From NCBI RefSeq assembly GCF_015158295.1, contig NZ_JACDXV010000002.1:599001-663000 (forward strand): DNA of 64,000 nt, written 5' to 3'. This document shows, piece by piece, positions 55,459 through 64,000 of the stretch; the first letter of the stretch is position 1, and each line of letters begins with the position of its first letter. The position numbers were made by a program, and so were the translations under genes. Below the pieces are notes generated by a model, which saw nothing but the letters and a program-made list of their open reading frames with translations, did not search any database and was not told where the DNA came from. This DNA is from Devosia faecipullorum (GTDB lineage: Bacteria; Pseudomonadota; Alphaproteobacteria; Rhizobiales; Devosiaceae).

Positions 55459-56880
55459 ATGTCTGAAGCACAGGTTTTCGGCTCACATCACGTATCCAGG
55501 GTTCTGACTGAAGTCGGACACCGCGCGCGACTGGCGCGATTGCTGCCATTGTCGATCCTGACTACAGCGATCGGTGTGGCAGCGCTGGGAGGGGCAATCA
55601 TCATCCTGGGCCAGAACTGGTCCGGGGCCGCTTGGCTCATTGCCGGCGCTGTGCTCCTTTGCATCGGCGCATTGTGCGTCGTCGCCTTCAGCCGTCATCC
55701 ACGCGCTGATATCCTGGCGCGGCGTCTCGATTTTTCTCTCGGACTTTCCGAGCAATTGTCAACGGCCACGAGCGCCGCGGCTCGGGCTCCGAACAGTCCC
55801 ATCATTCGCTCGCTTCTCGCCCAGGCAGGACGCACGGCCGCCGGCATCGATGTCGTGCGGGCCATGCCTTTGGGTACAAAGGCCCTGAGCGTGAGTCTGG
55901 CCGCGCTCATGCTCGCGACCTGCGGCACGGCAATCGCCTATTCCCGGCTGACGGATTTGCCGTATGACGGCGTTGAGACGGTTGAAAGCGCCGAAATGCC
56001 GGACAATCCGCAAATTACCGCGGATGCTCTCGACGTGCTGGCCGAGCTGGTGGCCAGTGATGCGCAGCGGCGGAACAGCGATTACCTCAAGGCGCTATCC
56101 AATTCACTTGAGGCCCTGGCGGAAGCGGCGCGCGAGGGCGCCTCGCAGGCCGAACTGGAAACCCAGCTTCAGGCGCTGCTCGATCATGCTGAAACCGGCT
56201 ATGGGGAGCAGATGCCGGATTGGCTGATGGGCGGGCGAGAGGAGCCGGCCGGTCAATTGCAGAATGCGGTGGCGTTCAGTCAGGCGCGGCAACAGGCGGC
56301 CGAAGAGCGTGCGCGCATGGCCGAGATGAGGGGCTCCGGTCCGAAGATTTCCTCGGCAGATATGTATTCGCTTTCGGACGATCGCCTGGCTCGCAGTGCG
56401 TCCGCCCAGCCGAATGGCGATGCGCCGCCGGGCAAGAATGCCATTTCCGATCGCGAGGGTGAGCTACAGAACGATATGCCGGCCGGTGGGGATGCCGTTG
56501 CCCGACCCATGGAGGATGAGGCATTTGCCAGCGCGGGGTCGCTGCCAGTGGGCGCGGCGGCGCAATCGGGCAAGGGCGAAAGCAACCGGGCAGGTGGCGG
56601 ATCGCAGTCTCTGGCCGAGGACACAGAATTTCTTAAAACCATGGCCGATCCGACCCAGGCGATGTCGATTTCAGCCGATGAGGTGAGCGAAGGCAGCCGC
56701 ATTCGCATGCATGTTCCGACCAGCGCTGATCTCAGCGAGGCGGGTGCGCTTGCCGGCGACGACGCAGCCGGCTGGAGCCGGCAGCGAGCGCAATTGGTGA
56801 CCAGACACGCCATTGCCCCCGAAGCGAGCACGGTGGTGTCGCACTATTTCAACCGCCCCATGCCTGGTCAGGAACCATAG
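55459..56880 (+). CDS. Membrane protein of a MoxR/VWA cluster, function unknown
   Basis: A 473-residue protein. Three membrane helices lie at residues ~30-52, 57-78 and 142-162, and a segment ADILARRLDFSLGLSEQLST between them resembles proteins that precede MoxR/VWA genes in other bacteria. Residues ~190-473 are soluble, rich in Ala, Glu and Gln, and partly helical, ending VSHYFNRPMPG. It abuts the double-VWA gene (TAG directly followed by ATG), so it belongs to the operon. ATG 55405 is a second possible start. Confidence 0.75.
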   Translation: MSEAQVFGSHHVSRVLTEVGHRARLARLLPLSILTTAIGVAALGGAIIILGQNWSGAAWLIAGAVLLCIGALCVVAFSRHPRADILARRLDFSLGLSEQLSTATSAAARAPNSPIIRSLLAQAGRTAAGIDVVRAMPLGTKALSVSLAALMLATCGTAIAYSRLTDLPYDGVETVESAEMPDNPQITADALDVLAELVASDAQRRNSDYLKALSNSLEALAEAAREGASQAELETQLQALLDHAETGYGEQMPDWLMGGREEPAGQLQNAVAFSQARQQAAEERARMAEMRGSGPKISSADMYSLSDDRLARSASAQPNGDAPPGKNAISDREGELQNDMPAGGDAVARPMEDEAFASAGSLPVGAAAQSGKGESNRAGGGSQSLAEDTEFLKTMADPTQAMSISADEVSEGSRIRMHVPTSADLSEAGALAGDDAAGWSRQRAQLVTRHAIAPEASTVVSHYFNRPMPGQEP

Positions 56881-59800
56881 ATGCAGTTCCTGTTCCCCCT
56901 TGCTTTGCTTTCAGGTGCCCTGGCCTTGGTGGTGCTTGCCTTCCATATCCGGCGGCGGCGCACCATAACGGTGCCCAGCCTGGTCATCTGGCGGCAATTG
57001 CAGGCCGGGCAGGTGCAGCGCAACCGCATATGGCAATGGCCGCGCATGAGCTGGTCCCTGCTGCTGCAATTGCTTGCTCTGGCCGCCATGGTCCTGGCGC
57101 TGGCGCAGCCCATCTTGAATCGCGGTCCGGTGGTGGATCACTGGATTTTCGTTGTCGACCGCTCCGGCACGATGCAGGCCGTAAATTCGGGTGGGACTTT
57201 GCTCGATGCCGCCAAGGGGGAGCTGACAGCGAGGCTGGCGGCGGCTACGGGCAGCGCGCGGCAATCGCTGATTGCCGTCGGTGCAGCGAGCCTGCCCGTC
57301 CTTGTCAACCAGCCGCTTGGCGGGCCGGGCATGGCGGATGCCCTCAAGTCTATCGGCCCGGAGGATGGTCCGGCCGATTGGAGCAAGCTCGACCTGGCCT
57401 TGGCCCCGCTCGTGAACGCGGACGAGCAGACCCGGATCGTCATTTACTCCGACCATGCCGTAACGCCCGCTCTGGTGAGCAAAAATACGGCGATCGAACC
57501 GGTCGTGCTGTCCACCGACGCCACCAATGCCGCGATCAGCGCGCAATTGACGCAGGACAAGTCCAATCCGCAGAAATGGACTTTGTCGGGGATTGTTCGT
57601 CTCGATCCGGGCCAGGCCAGCACTGAAGTCATCGTCGGTTTTGCGGGCAATGGCCGCGAGCAGCCGCTGGAATGGACGCGCCGGACCATCGGCGATCCGG
57701 AGGCCGTGCCTTCGGACGAAGCGATCCAGCGCAGTTTCCAGGTGAACCTCACCCTGCCGGGAGGCGGCATCGTCAGCGCCAGACTGGCCGACGACGGCAA
57801 TGTCCACGATAATGTTATTCATTTCGTCGTCGGTGATGCGGCCAGTGGTCTCGATATCCTCTATATCGGCGCCGGCAATCAGCCGTTGCTGACCGCCTTG
57901 CGCGCCATCGAGGGTACGCAGATTTTCCAGGCGCCACGCCTGCCTGCCGATCTCCGCCAGTTCGGGCTGGTGGTCGTCGACAACCTTTTCGTCGAACGCC
58001 AGCCGGAAGGCAATGTGCTGTGGATCGGCAATGCCGGCATTGGCGGGCCAGAGCTGGCGCCGGGCAGCCATTTGCCGCCGACCGCCGCCGAAGCCGCCAT
58101 GCCGCTGATGCGCGGCGTCGGTTGGACGACGATCGAGACAGGTGGCAGTTTCGTGCTTCCAGTTGCGGCTTCGTCCGAAGTGCTGCTGCGTTCGGGCGAG
58201 CAGCCGCTCATCACGACCGAACCGTCCCCTCATGGGCGCAATGTGCGGCTGGCCTTCGACCCCCGCAATTCGAGTTGGGCGCAACAGCCATCGCTGCCGA
58301 TTTTTGTCTCCAACCTTGTGGACTGGCTGGGTATCGCGCCGCAGGGTCAGTTGCGGTCGCCTTGCCTTGTTGGTGCCACCTGTGCCCTGGACCGGCGCTA
58401 TGAGGGGGGATCTTTGACACTTTTGGGCGGCGACACCCTTGCGCCCATTGCGGTCACATCCGCCGATTGGGTGCCGTCCCGCGCCGGTCTTTACGAATTG
58501 CGTCGGGACGGTCGGGCCGATCTGGTCGTGGTCAATGCCGCGTTGATGGAGCCAGTCGCCAAAGGTGAAACGGTCGAAGCCGAGCCACAGGCATTTCCTC
58601 TGCCGCTCTGGCCCCTTCTGCTGGTGCTGGCTGCGGTGATGCTGATCGCCGAGACCCTGGTATCCGGGCGCGGCGCAGAGCGATTCCTTACGCTGGATGG
58701 GTTGCGCCAGTCCAACAATCTGGCGCGCCGCCGGCGTGTGGCGCTTGCCTTGCATATTGTGACATTGGCGCTGCTCGCCGCCGCTTTTGTCAATGCGCCC
58801 CTGCCGTGGCGGCAGGCGGGCGAGACCCTGGTCCAGATTGTCGCCTCGGGCGGCACCGTGGACAGCGGGAGCGACGCGGTAATCATGGCCGGGCCAACGC
58901 CCGATCTCGACAATGGTGCGACGCCGGACCGTACGGGGCCCATTGGTGAGGCTTTGGTGCTGGCGGCAGCGACTGTGCCTTGGGATCGACCCGGCCATAT
59001 CGTGGTGACTGGCGATACGGCAAGCGGCGAGGACGAGCTGGCGGGGCTTGCCGAAGTTCTTTCTCGCCGCGACATCGTTGTGGACGTGCAGGGTCTGAGC
59101 GGAAATGTCGACGCCATAAATGTGGCCGCCCTTGAAGCGCCCGAGCCGGTCTTTGCCGGCGACACTGTGCAATTGGTCGGGGTGGTACATGCCAGCCAGG
59201 ACATGCAGGCCAACCTGCGGTTCGAGCGCGATGGGGAAATTCTGGTCGAGCAATCGCTGGCGCTGACCCGGGGCGACAATCGGGTGGAAACGATCCTCAC
59301 CGATGTGACGCAGGGTAGCGCGAGCTATAAGCTGACCGTCACCAGCCCCAACGACCTCAACGTGGCCAATAACGGCCTGTCGCGGATCATCGATGCACGC
59401 GGCGCTGGCGAAATTGCCGTCATTGCCAATGATCCGGCGCGCGGCGATGCCTTTGTCGACTGGCTCGCCAGCCAGGACATTGCCGCCACTGCAATCGAGC
59501 CAAAGCGCGTGCCTTATCGGGCCAATGACTGGAAAGCCTTTGACGGCGCCGTGCTGCTCGATGTTCCGGCCATAGCCTTGACCACGCTGCAGCAGGAGCA
59601 GCTTGAACAGGCCGTCGCCGAACAGGGCCTGGGGCTGATGATCCTTGGCGGGCCGAATAGCTTCGGCCCCGGAGGCTATCTCGAGACGCCGCTGGAAAAC
59701 GCTTCTCCCCTGTCGAGCCGCGTGCCGCGCGATGCGCCCGAGGCCACCCTGGTTTTCGTGCTCGACCGGTCCGGCAGCATGCAACAACCCGTTGGCAACG

Positions 59801-61128
59801 GCACCCGCCTCGATATTGCCAAGCAGGCAACTCTGGCGGCTATTCGCCTGCTCAATCGCAACAGCCAGGTTGGCATCATTGTCTTCGATTCCGAGCCGAC
59901 CGTCGTGCTGCCGCTGTCGCGGATCGATAATGCCGATATGGTCACTGCGGCGCTTACCGGCGTCGATCCCGGCGGCGGCACTTCGGTCTATCCGGGTCTC
60001 GCGGCCGCCTATGATATGCTGCGCGATGTCGATACGCCGGCGCGCCATATCATCGTCATGACCGACGGGCTCAGCCAGCCGGCTGATTTCCCAAGCCTGC
60101 TCAGCCAGATTCGCGGCGCGGGCATCAGTGTCTCGTCGGTATCCATCGGCGAGGGCGCCGAGCGTGGACTGATTGAGCAGATCGCCCGGCTGGGCGGCGG
60201 CGCCTTCCACGCGACCGACGATTTTGCCGCCTTGCCCTCGATCCTGTCGCAGGAGGCTATGCTGCTGTCGGGCTCTCCTATCGAGTTGGGCCAAACCCAG
60301 CCGCTTTGGGCCAGCCGCAGCGAGCCATTCCTGCGCGGCCTGCCAGCGACCATGCCGATGATCGATGGGTTCGTTTTGACCACTGCCAAGCCGGAAGCCG
60401 CGCTCGCCATGGTCGTCCCGGACAGCAAGGGCGAGCCGATGCCGCTCCTGGCCTCATGGCGCTTTGGCGCTGGTCAGGTTCTGGCGCTCACCACCGAGGC
60501 GGTCGGACCGTGGTCGGCCAATTGGCAGAGAATGGATGCCTATGCGCCATTCTGGGCCCAGGTGGTCCGCCAATTCCTGCCCGGGGTCGAGCGCGGCCAT
60601 GTGGTGCTCGATCTGGTCCGTCGCGGCGATGGCATCGTCGCCGATATTGCAGTGCGCAAGGAAGATCTGGGCACGCCCGTGTTGACCGTCTCTGGTCCCG
60701 ATGGACTTGCGATGCCTCTGTCCCTGAGCAGGGTCGGTGCCCTGCAGTATCGCGCCACATTCCACCCCCCGACAGCCGATAATTATCGTTTCGAAGTCAT
60801 CGCTGGCACAGTGTCTGCCAGTCGCACGTTCGCGATGAACTATCCCTACCATCTTGGTCCGACCGCTCCCGATCAGCCGCTGCGGCGTCTGGCGATTGCC
60901 AGCAATGGTCAGGTGGACATCGCGGCACCCGCCCGACGAGATGTACCCGATAGCTGGACGATGGTGCCAGCTGGCCTGCTGTGGCTGGGCCTTGCCATCG
61001 CCCTGTTCATGCTGGCGCTCACCGTGCGCTACACAAGGCTCTTCGTTCCGGTGTCGAGGCCGATTGCGCCACATTCCCATCCTTCAACCCCAGCGCGCTC
61101 CGTCGAGAGCGAGCCCGTCCATATCTAG
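56881..61128 (+). CDS. 1,415-residue membrane protein with two von Willebrand A domains (BatA-like fusion)
   Basis: Residues 1-80 form an N-terminal aerotolerance (BatA) domain with two membrane helices (MQFLFPLALLSGALALVVLA; LLLQLLALAAMVLALAQPIL). A vWA domain follows near residue 88 (WIFVVDRSGTMQ), then a soluble part. Two more helices lie near 575-593 and 620-638. A second vWA domain (FVLDRSGSMQQ, residues ~958-968, intact MIDAS) spans to about 1,140, and a beta-rich part follows. The last helix lies at ~1,362-1,384. Separate proteins of this kind (BatA/BatB-like) normally exist; here they appear fused. Its position between the membrane protein and moxR suggests it is a MoxR substrate or partner. 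Confidence 0.85.
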   Translation: MQFLFPLALLSGALALVVLAFHIRRRRTITVPSLVIWRQLQAGQVQRNRIWQWPRMSWSLLLQLLALAAMVLALAQPILNRGPVVDHWIFVVDRSGTMQAVNSGGTLLDAAKGELTARLAAATGSARQSLIAVGAASLPVLVNQPLGGPGMADALKSIGPEDGPADWSKLDLALAPLVNADEQTRIVIYSDHAVTPALVSKNTAIEPVVLSTDATNAAISAQLTQDKSNPQKWTLSGIVRLDPGQASTEVIVGFAGNGREQPLEWTRRTIGDPEAVPSDEAIQRSFQVNLTLPGGGIVSARLADDGNVHDNVIHFVVGDAASGLDILYIGAGNQPLLTALRAIEGTQIFQAPRLPADLRQFGLVVVDNLFVERQPEGNVLWIGNAGIGGPELAPGSHLPPTAAEAAMPLMRGVGWTTIETGGSFVLPVAASSEVLLRSGEQPLITTEPSPHGRNVRLAFDPRNSSWAQQPSLPIFVSNLVDWLGIAPQGQLRSPCLVGATCALDRRYEGGSLTLLGGDTLAPIAVTSADWVPSRAGLYELRRDGRADLVVVNAALMEPVAKGETVEAEPQAFPLPLWPLLLVLAAVMLIAETLVSGRGAERFLTLDGLRQSNNLARRRRVALALHIVTLALLAAAFVNAPLPWRQAGETLVQIVASGGTVDSGSDAVIMAGPTPDLDNGATPDRTGPIGEALVLAAATVPWDRPGHIVVTGDTASGEDELAGLAEVLSRRDIVVDVQGLSGNVDAINVAALEAPEPVFAGDTVQLVGVVHASQDMQANLRFERDGEILVEQSLALTRGDNRVETILTDVTQGSASYKLTVTSPNDLNVANNGLSRIIDARGAGEIAVIANDPARGDAFVDWLASQDIAATAIEPKRVPYRANDWKAFDGAVLLDVPAIALTTLQQEQLEQAVAEQGLGLMILGGPNSFGPGGYLETPLENASPLSSRVPRDAPEATLVFVLDRSGSMQQPVGNGTRLDIAKQATLAAIRLLNRNSQVGIIVFDSEPTVVLPLSRIDNADMVTAALTGVDPGGGTSVYPGLAAAYDMLRDVDTPARHIIVMTDGLSQPADFPSLLSQIRGAGISVSSVSIGEGAERGLIEQIARLGGGAFHATDDFAALPSILSQEAMLLSGSPIELGQTQPLWASRSEPFLRGLPATMPMIDGFVLTTAKPEAALAMVVPDSKGEPMPLLASWRFGAGQVLALTTEAVGPWSANWQRMDAYAPFWAQVVRQFLPGVERGHVVLDLVRRGDGIVADIAVRKEDLGTPVLTVSGPDGLAMPLSLSRVGALQYRATFHPPTADNYRFEVIAGTVSASRTFAMNYPYHLGPTAPDQPLRRLAIASNGQVDIAAPARRDVPDSWTMVPAGLLWLGLAIALFMLALTVRYTRLFVPVSRPIAPHSHPSTPARSVESEPVHI

Positions 61129-61144
61129 TCCAGGAAAGAGCAAG

Positions 61145-62161
61145 ATGCCGTCATCCGCCATGACCAATGAGCAAGTTGCCGATGCAGAGATGAACCGGCT
61201 GCTCACTGCCCTGCGCGCGGCGCAAGCCGAGATCGGCAAGGTGGTCCTGGGTCAGGACCGGATCGTCGAAGACCTGCTGATCGGCCTGATCGCGGGTGGG
61301 CACGTGCTTCTGGAAGGCCCGCCGGGCGTCGGCAAGACGCTGCTGGTCCGAACCCTCGCCAGCGCCACCGGGCTCTCCTTTGCCCGCGTGCAGTTTACGC
61401 CCGATCTAATGCCGGCCGATATTACAGGCTCGATGGTGCTGGTCCCCGGAGCCGATGGTCGCAATAGCCTGGAATTTCAGCGCGGCGCCATCTTTACCCA
61501 ATTGCTGCTGGCCGACGAAATCAACCGCGCCACCCCGCGCACCCAATCAGCCCTGCTCGAAGCCATGCAGGAGCGCACCGTCAGCGCGGCGGGACAGACC
61601 ATGAAGCTGCCGGAGCCCTTCTTCGTGCTGGCCACGCAGAACCCTCTGGAAATGGACGGCACCTATATTCTGCCCGAGGCGCAGATCGACCGTTTCCTGC
61701 TGCAACTCGATGTGCCGCTGCCGACCCCGGAAACGCTGTCGGCCATTCTCGACAGCACCACCGGCACTGCCGAGACCGCGATCCAGCAATTTCTCGCGCC
61801 GAATGACATCATTGCCATCCAGACGCTGGTGCGCAGCGTGCCATTGGCCGATCACGTCCGGCGCGCCATTGCCAATTTCACCATCTCGACCCATCCCGAA
61901 AGCGCCAATGCCAGCGCCGAGGTCAAGCGCTATTTCCGCTTCGGGTTGAGCCCCAGAGGCGCGCAGGCGCTGGTTCTCGCCGCCAAGGCGCATGCCCTGG
62001 TCAACGGCCGTTTCAATGTCAGTTTCGATGACGTCAAGGCCATGCTCCTGGCCACGACCCGGCACCGCGTCCATCTGAATTTCGAAGGTCGCGCCGATGG
62101 CGTGTCGCTGGAGGCGGTGTTGAACAGGCTCTTCGATTCCAGCATCAAGGGGGTGCTGTGA
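61145..62161 (+). CDS. MoxR family AAA+ ATPase
   Basis: A 338-residue AAA+ ATPase. Walker A GPPGVGKT is at residues 58-65, Walker B LLLADEINRA near 121-130, sensor motif ATQNPLEMDGTYILPEAQID, and a C-terminal helical lid. MoxR proteins act as chaperones that mature or activate other complexes, usually with VWA partners. The ATG at 61145 is preceded by AGGAAAGAG. The stop overlaps the GTG start of the DUF58 gene. Confidence 0.92.
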   Translation: MPSSAMTNEQVADAEMNRLLTALRAAQAEIGKVVLGQDRIVEDLLIGLIAGGHVLLEGPPGVGKTLLVRTLASATGLSFARVQFTPDLMPADITGSMVLVPGADGRNSLEFQRGAIFTQLLLADEINRATPRTQSALLEAMQERTVSAAGQTMKLPEPFFVLATQNPLEMDGTYILPEAQIDRFLLQLDVPLPTPETLSAILDSTTGTAETAIQQFLAPNDIIAIQTLVRSVPLADHVRRAIANFTISTHPESANASAEVKRYFRFGLSPRGAQALVLAAKAHALVNGRFNVSFDDVKAMLLATTRHRVHLNFEGRADGVSLEAVLNRLFDSSIKGVL

Positions 62162-63033
62162 AACCCTCTCCCATCCTGCTCGAGCAATTGTCCACGGCCC
62201 GGTTCATGATGACAAGGGCCGCGCCGTCAGTTGGCATTGGCGAACGCCGGTCTTCGACCAAGGGAGTCGGCCTCGAATTTGCCGAGCATCGTCCCTATCG
62301 GGCCGGCGACGATGTGCGCCATCTCGATCCGCGCGTCATGGCGCGTCTGGGCGAATCCTATATCCGGCAATATTTCGTCGACCGGCAATTGCCGATCTAC
62401 ATCCTTCTTGATGGCACGCGATCCATGCTGGCGGGTCAGCCGCAGAAATTTGCCGTGGCCGCTCAGATCGCCCAACTCGCGGCCTTTGTCGGGCTCTCGG
62501 AGGGCGATCGCGTCTGCGTCGGGGTTTCCGATGCCGCCGGTTTTCACTGGTCGCAGAAGCTGCAGGGCGGTGCGCGAGCGGAAATTCTGTTCAAATGGTT
62601 CGAGGGCATCGTTCCCGGCGAACGCGGCGATTTCGGCCTCGATGTCGAACATGCGGCACGCGATATGGGCCGGGCCGCCTATGTGGTCGTGGTCAGCGAC
62701 TGGTGGGACGAGCGGATGCAAAGGGCGCTCGACCTGCTGGAGGGGCAGGGGCATGAAGTCATCGGTATCCAGGTTGCTGCGCCCGAGGAGATCGATCCTT
62801 CGGCGCTCGGCCATGGCAGCGTGCTGCTGGTGGACGATGAAACCGGTGACGAGGTGGATACGGTGATCGACGAAGCAGTCCTTGCCGAATATCGAAACAG
62901 CCTGGATGCTTTCAAGGCAGGGCTGCGCCAGCGACTGATCAGCCGCGGCGGACGTTTCTTCTCGCTGTCGTCCAATGCCGACATTTCCAGGTTCTTCCTA
63001 CGCGATTTGCGCGCGGCCGGAGTATTGCTGTGA
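62158..63033 (+). CDS. DUF58 domain protein
   Basis: A 291-residue protein. The DUF58 signature region is FAEHRPYRAGDDVRHLDPRV (the usual D-W after H/I is D-P here), followed by a vWA-like Rossmann core (DGTRSMLAGQPQKFAVAAQI) and VVVVSDWWDERMQRA. It starts with GTG inside the moxR stop (GTGA). DUF58 proteins are regular partners of MoxR and VWA proteins, and their exact job is unknown. Confidence 0.88.
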   Translation: MKPSPILLEQLSTARFMMTRAAPSVGIGERRSSTKGVGLEFAEHRPYRAGDDVRHLDPRVMARLGESYIRQYFVDRQLPIYILLDGTRSMLAGQPQKFAVAAQIAQLAAFVGLSEGDRVCVGVSDAAGFHWSQKLQGGARAEILFKWFEGIVPGERGDFGLDVEHAARDMGRAAYVVVVSDWWDERMQRALDLLEGQGHEVIGIQVAAPEEIDPSALGHGSVLLVDDETGDEVDTVIDEAVLAEYRNSLDAFKAGLRQRLISRGGRFFSLSSNADISRFFLRDLRAAGVLL

Positions 63034-64000
63034 ACCAGACCAGTTCCGCCATCGAGGTTACAGGGCTCACCAAGCGCTATGGCAACATGACGGCGCTCGA
63101 TGCCGTCAATCTCAGCGTGCCGAACAATGTGATGTTTGCGCTACTGGGACCGAACGGGGCCGGCAAGACCACCTTGATCCATATTTTGTGCACCATCATG
63201 GCCGCGGACGAGGGCACCGCCTTTATCGGGGGCGCTGACATTCGCCGCCAGCCCGTGCAGGCCCGGCGCAATATCGGCGTGGTGTTTCAGGAACCAAGCC
63301 TCGATGACCGTCTGACGGCGTTCGAAAATCTCGATTTTCATGGCCGGGTCTACAATGTAAAGGCCGCAGAGCGCCGCCAGGGGATCGACGAACTCCTGGC
63401 GCTGGTAGAACTGGAAGACTGGCGCCACGCCGTGGTGCGCACCTTCTCTTCCGGCATGAAACGGCGGCTCGAAATCGCCCGCGCCCTGCTGCACAAGCCA
63501 AAAATCCTGTTCCTCGATGAACCCACCGTGGGTCTCGACGCGCAATCGCGCGCCGGTATCTGGAGCTATCTCGACATTCTGCGCCGGCAGCGCGACCTGA
63601 CCGTCGTGGTGACCACCCATTACATCGAAGAAGTTGAGAACTGCGATCAGGTGGCGATCATCGACCACGGCAAGATCATCGCCGACGGCTCACCGCTCGA
63701 TCTCAAGCGGCAATTCGGCAAGGAAACCGCCCGTATCATGCCCCGCGATGCGGCCGTTGCGGCCGAGCTGACGCAAAAATATGGCTGCCTGCAGCAGGCC
63801 AAGGATGGCAGCATCGTCGTCGATGCGGGAGCGCCGGGCTTTGCCGACGGATTTCTGGCCGAATTCGGTACCCGAATCCGCCAGGTCTCCTTCGACACGC
63901 CGAGCCTCGAAAGCGTTTTCCTGACGCTGACCGGACGGGAATTGCGCGACCGTGGCGCCGACGAGCATGAAAAGCGCAATGCCGCCGCCCGGCGAGGTCG
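63030..64000 (+). CDS. ABC transporter ATP-binding protein (partial, runs off right edge)
   Basis: The 323 codons visible contain a complete ATPase domain: Walker A GPNGAGKTT (residues 40-48), Q-loop VVFQEPSLDDRLT, signature FSSGMKRRLEIARAL, Walker B ILFLDEPTVGLD and the H-loop TTHYIEE. The C-terminal extension (SFDTPSLESVFLTLTGRELR) is typical of DrrA/NodI-like ABC-2 exporters. It overlaps the DUF58 gene by 4 bp with a GTG start. The membrane subunit probably lies just beyond the window. Confidence 0.92.
   Translation, partial: MNQTSSAIEVTGLTKRYGNMTALDAVNLSVPNNVMFALLGPNGAGKTTLIHILCTIMAADEGTAFIGGADIRRQPVQARRNIGVVFQEPSLDDRLTAFENLDFHGRVYNVKAAERRQGIDELLALVELEDWRHAVVRTFSSGMKRRLEIARALLHKPKILFLDEPTVGLDAQSRAGIWSYLDILRRQRDLTVVVTTHYIEEVENCDQVAIIDHGKIIADGSPLDLKRQFGKETARIMPRDAAVAAELTQKYGCLQQAKDGSIVVDAGAPGFADGFLAEFGTRIRQVSFDTPSLESVFLTLTGRELRDRGADEHEKRNAAARRG

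Noticed and set aside
56911..60294. 1,127-residue minus-strand frame
   Set aside because: Antisense to the double-VWA gene, with low-complexity composition; the plus strand has clear MIDAS motifs and membrane helices.

Overview
The window reads as chromosomal DNA of an alphaproteobacterium of the order Hyphomicrobiales (Rhizobiales). Evidence: high GC, the CtrA/ChpT/SciP/RcdA/TrcR cell-cycle genes, the order ctrA-fliI-fliJ, DUF1192, DUF1153 and DUF1465 proteins, an ECF-type biotin transporter BioMNY and a serC-serA operon with an upstream leader hairpin. The genus cannot be fixed from sequence reading alone; a Devosia-like organism would fit. Apart from the two edge genes nothing is clearly broken, and I see no prophage, insertion sequence or CRISPR array.

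Layout. 1-4.7 kb: the start of an ABC exporter (runs off the left edge), rpmE, rcdA, a probable small RNA, DUF1192, a quinone oxidoreductase and trcR. 4.8-9.2 kb: thiamine locus, with thiamine diphosphokinase divergent from a TPP riboswitch and thiBPQ. 9.2-20.8 kb: a large disordered membrane protein, purA, a DMT exporter, the serine pathway (serC, serA), the biotin transporter bioMNY, a sorbosone-dehydrogenase-like protein and an outer membrane beta-barrel protein. 21-29.3 kb: glmM, ftsH, rpoH and rluD in a row, then a coiled-coil membrane protein and the envelope protein EipA. 29.3-36.1 kb: YHS protein, chpT, a CheY-like regulator, an ECF42 sigma factor, ctrA, fliI, fliJ, PRC-barrel protein. 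36.1-36.8 kb: a non-coding tandem repeat. 37.6-48.7 kb: flagellar genes flhA, flbD, fliN, fliH, fliG, fliF, then sciP, flgD and fliK. 48.9-54.6 kb: mnmA, an ECF sigma factor joined to a von Willebrand A protein, a ring-cleaving dioxygenase and tRNA-Met. 54.9-64 kb: pseudoazurin followed by a tightly packed operon of a membrane protein, a 1,415-residue double-VWA protein, a MoxR ATPase, a DUF58 protein and an ABC ATPase that runs off the right edge.

How parts work together. ChpT passes phosphate to CtrA, RcdA promotes CtrA proteolysis, TrcR is a cell-cycle transcription regulator and SciP restrains CtrA; CtrA in turn drives early flagellar genes, and FlbD with sigma-54 drives late ones. I found matching sites by eye: CtrA-like boxes before fliF and sciP, four GANTC methylation sites before ctrA, and a sigma-54 promoter before fliK. 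The MoxR/VWA/DUF58/ABC operon beside pseudoazurin is the best candidate for an undescribed system. A likely CUCCCU-type small RNA next to rcdA and a roughly 200 bp tandem repeat are further items of interest.
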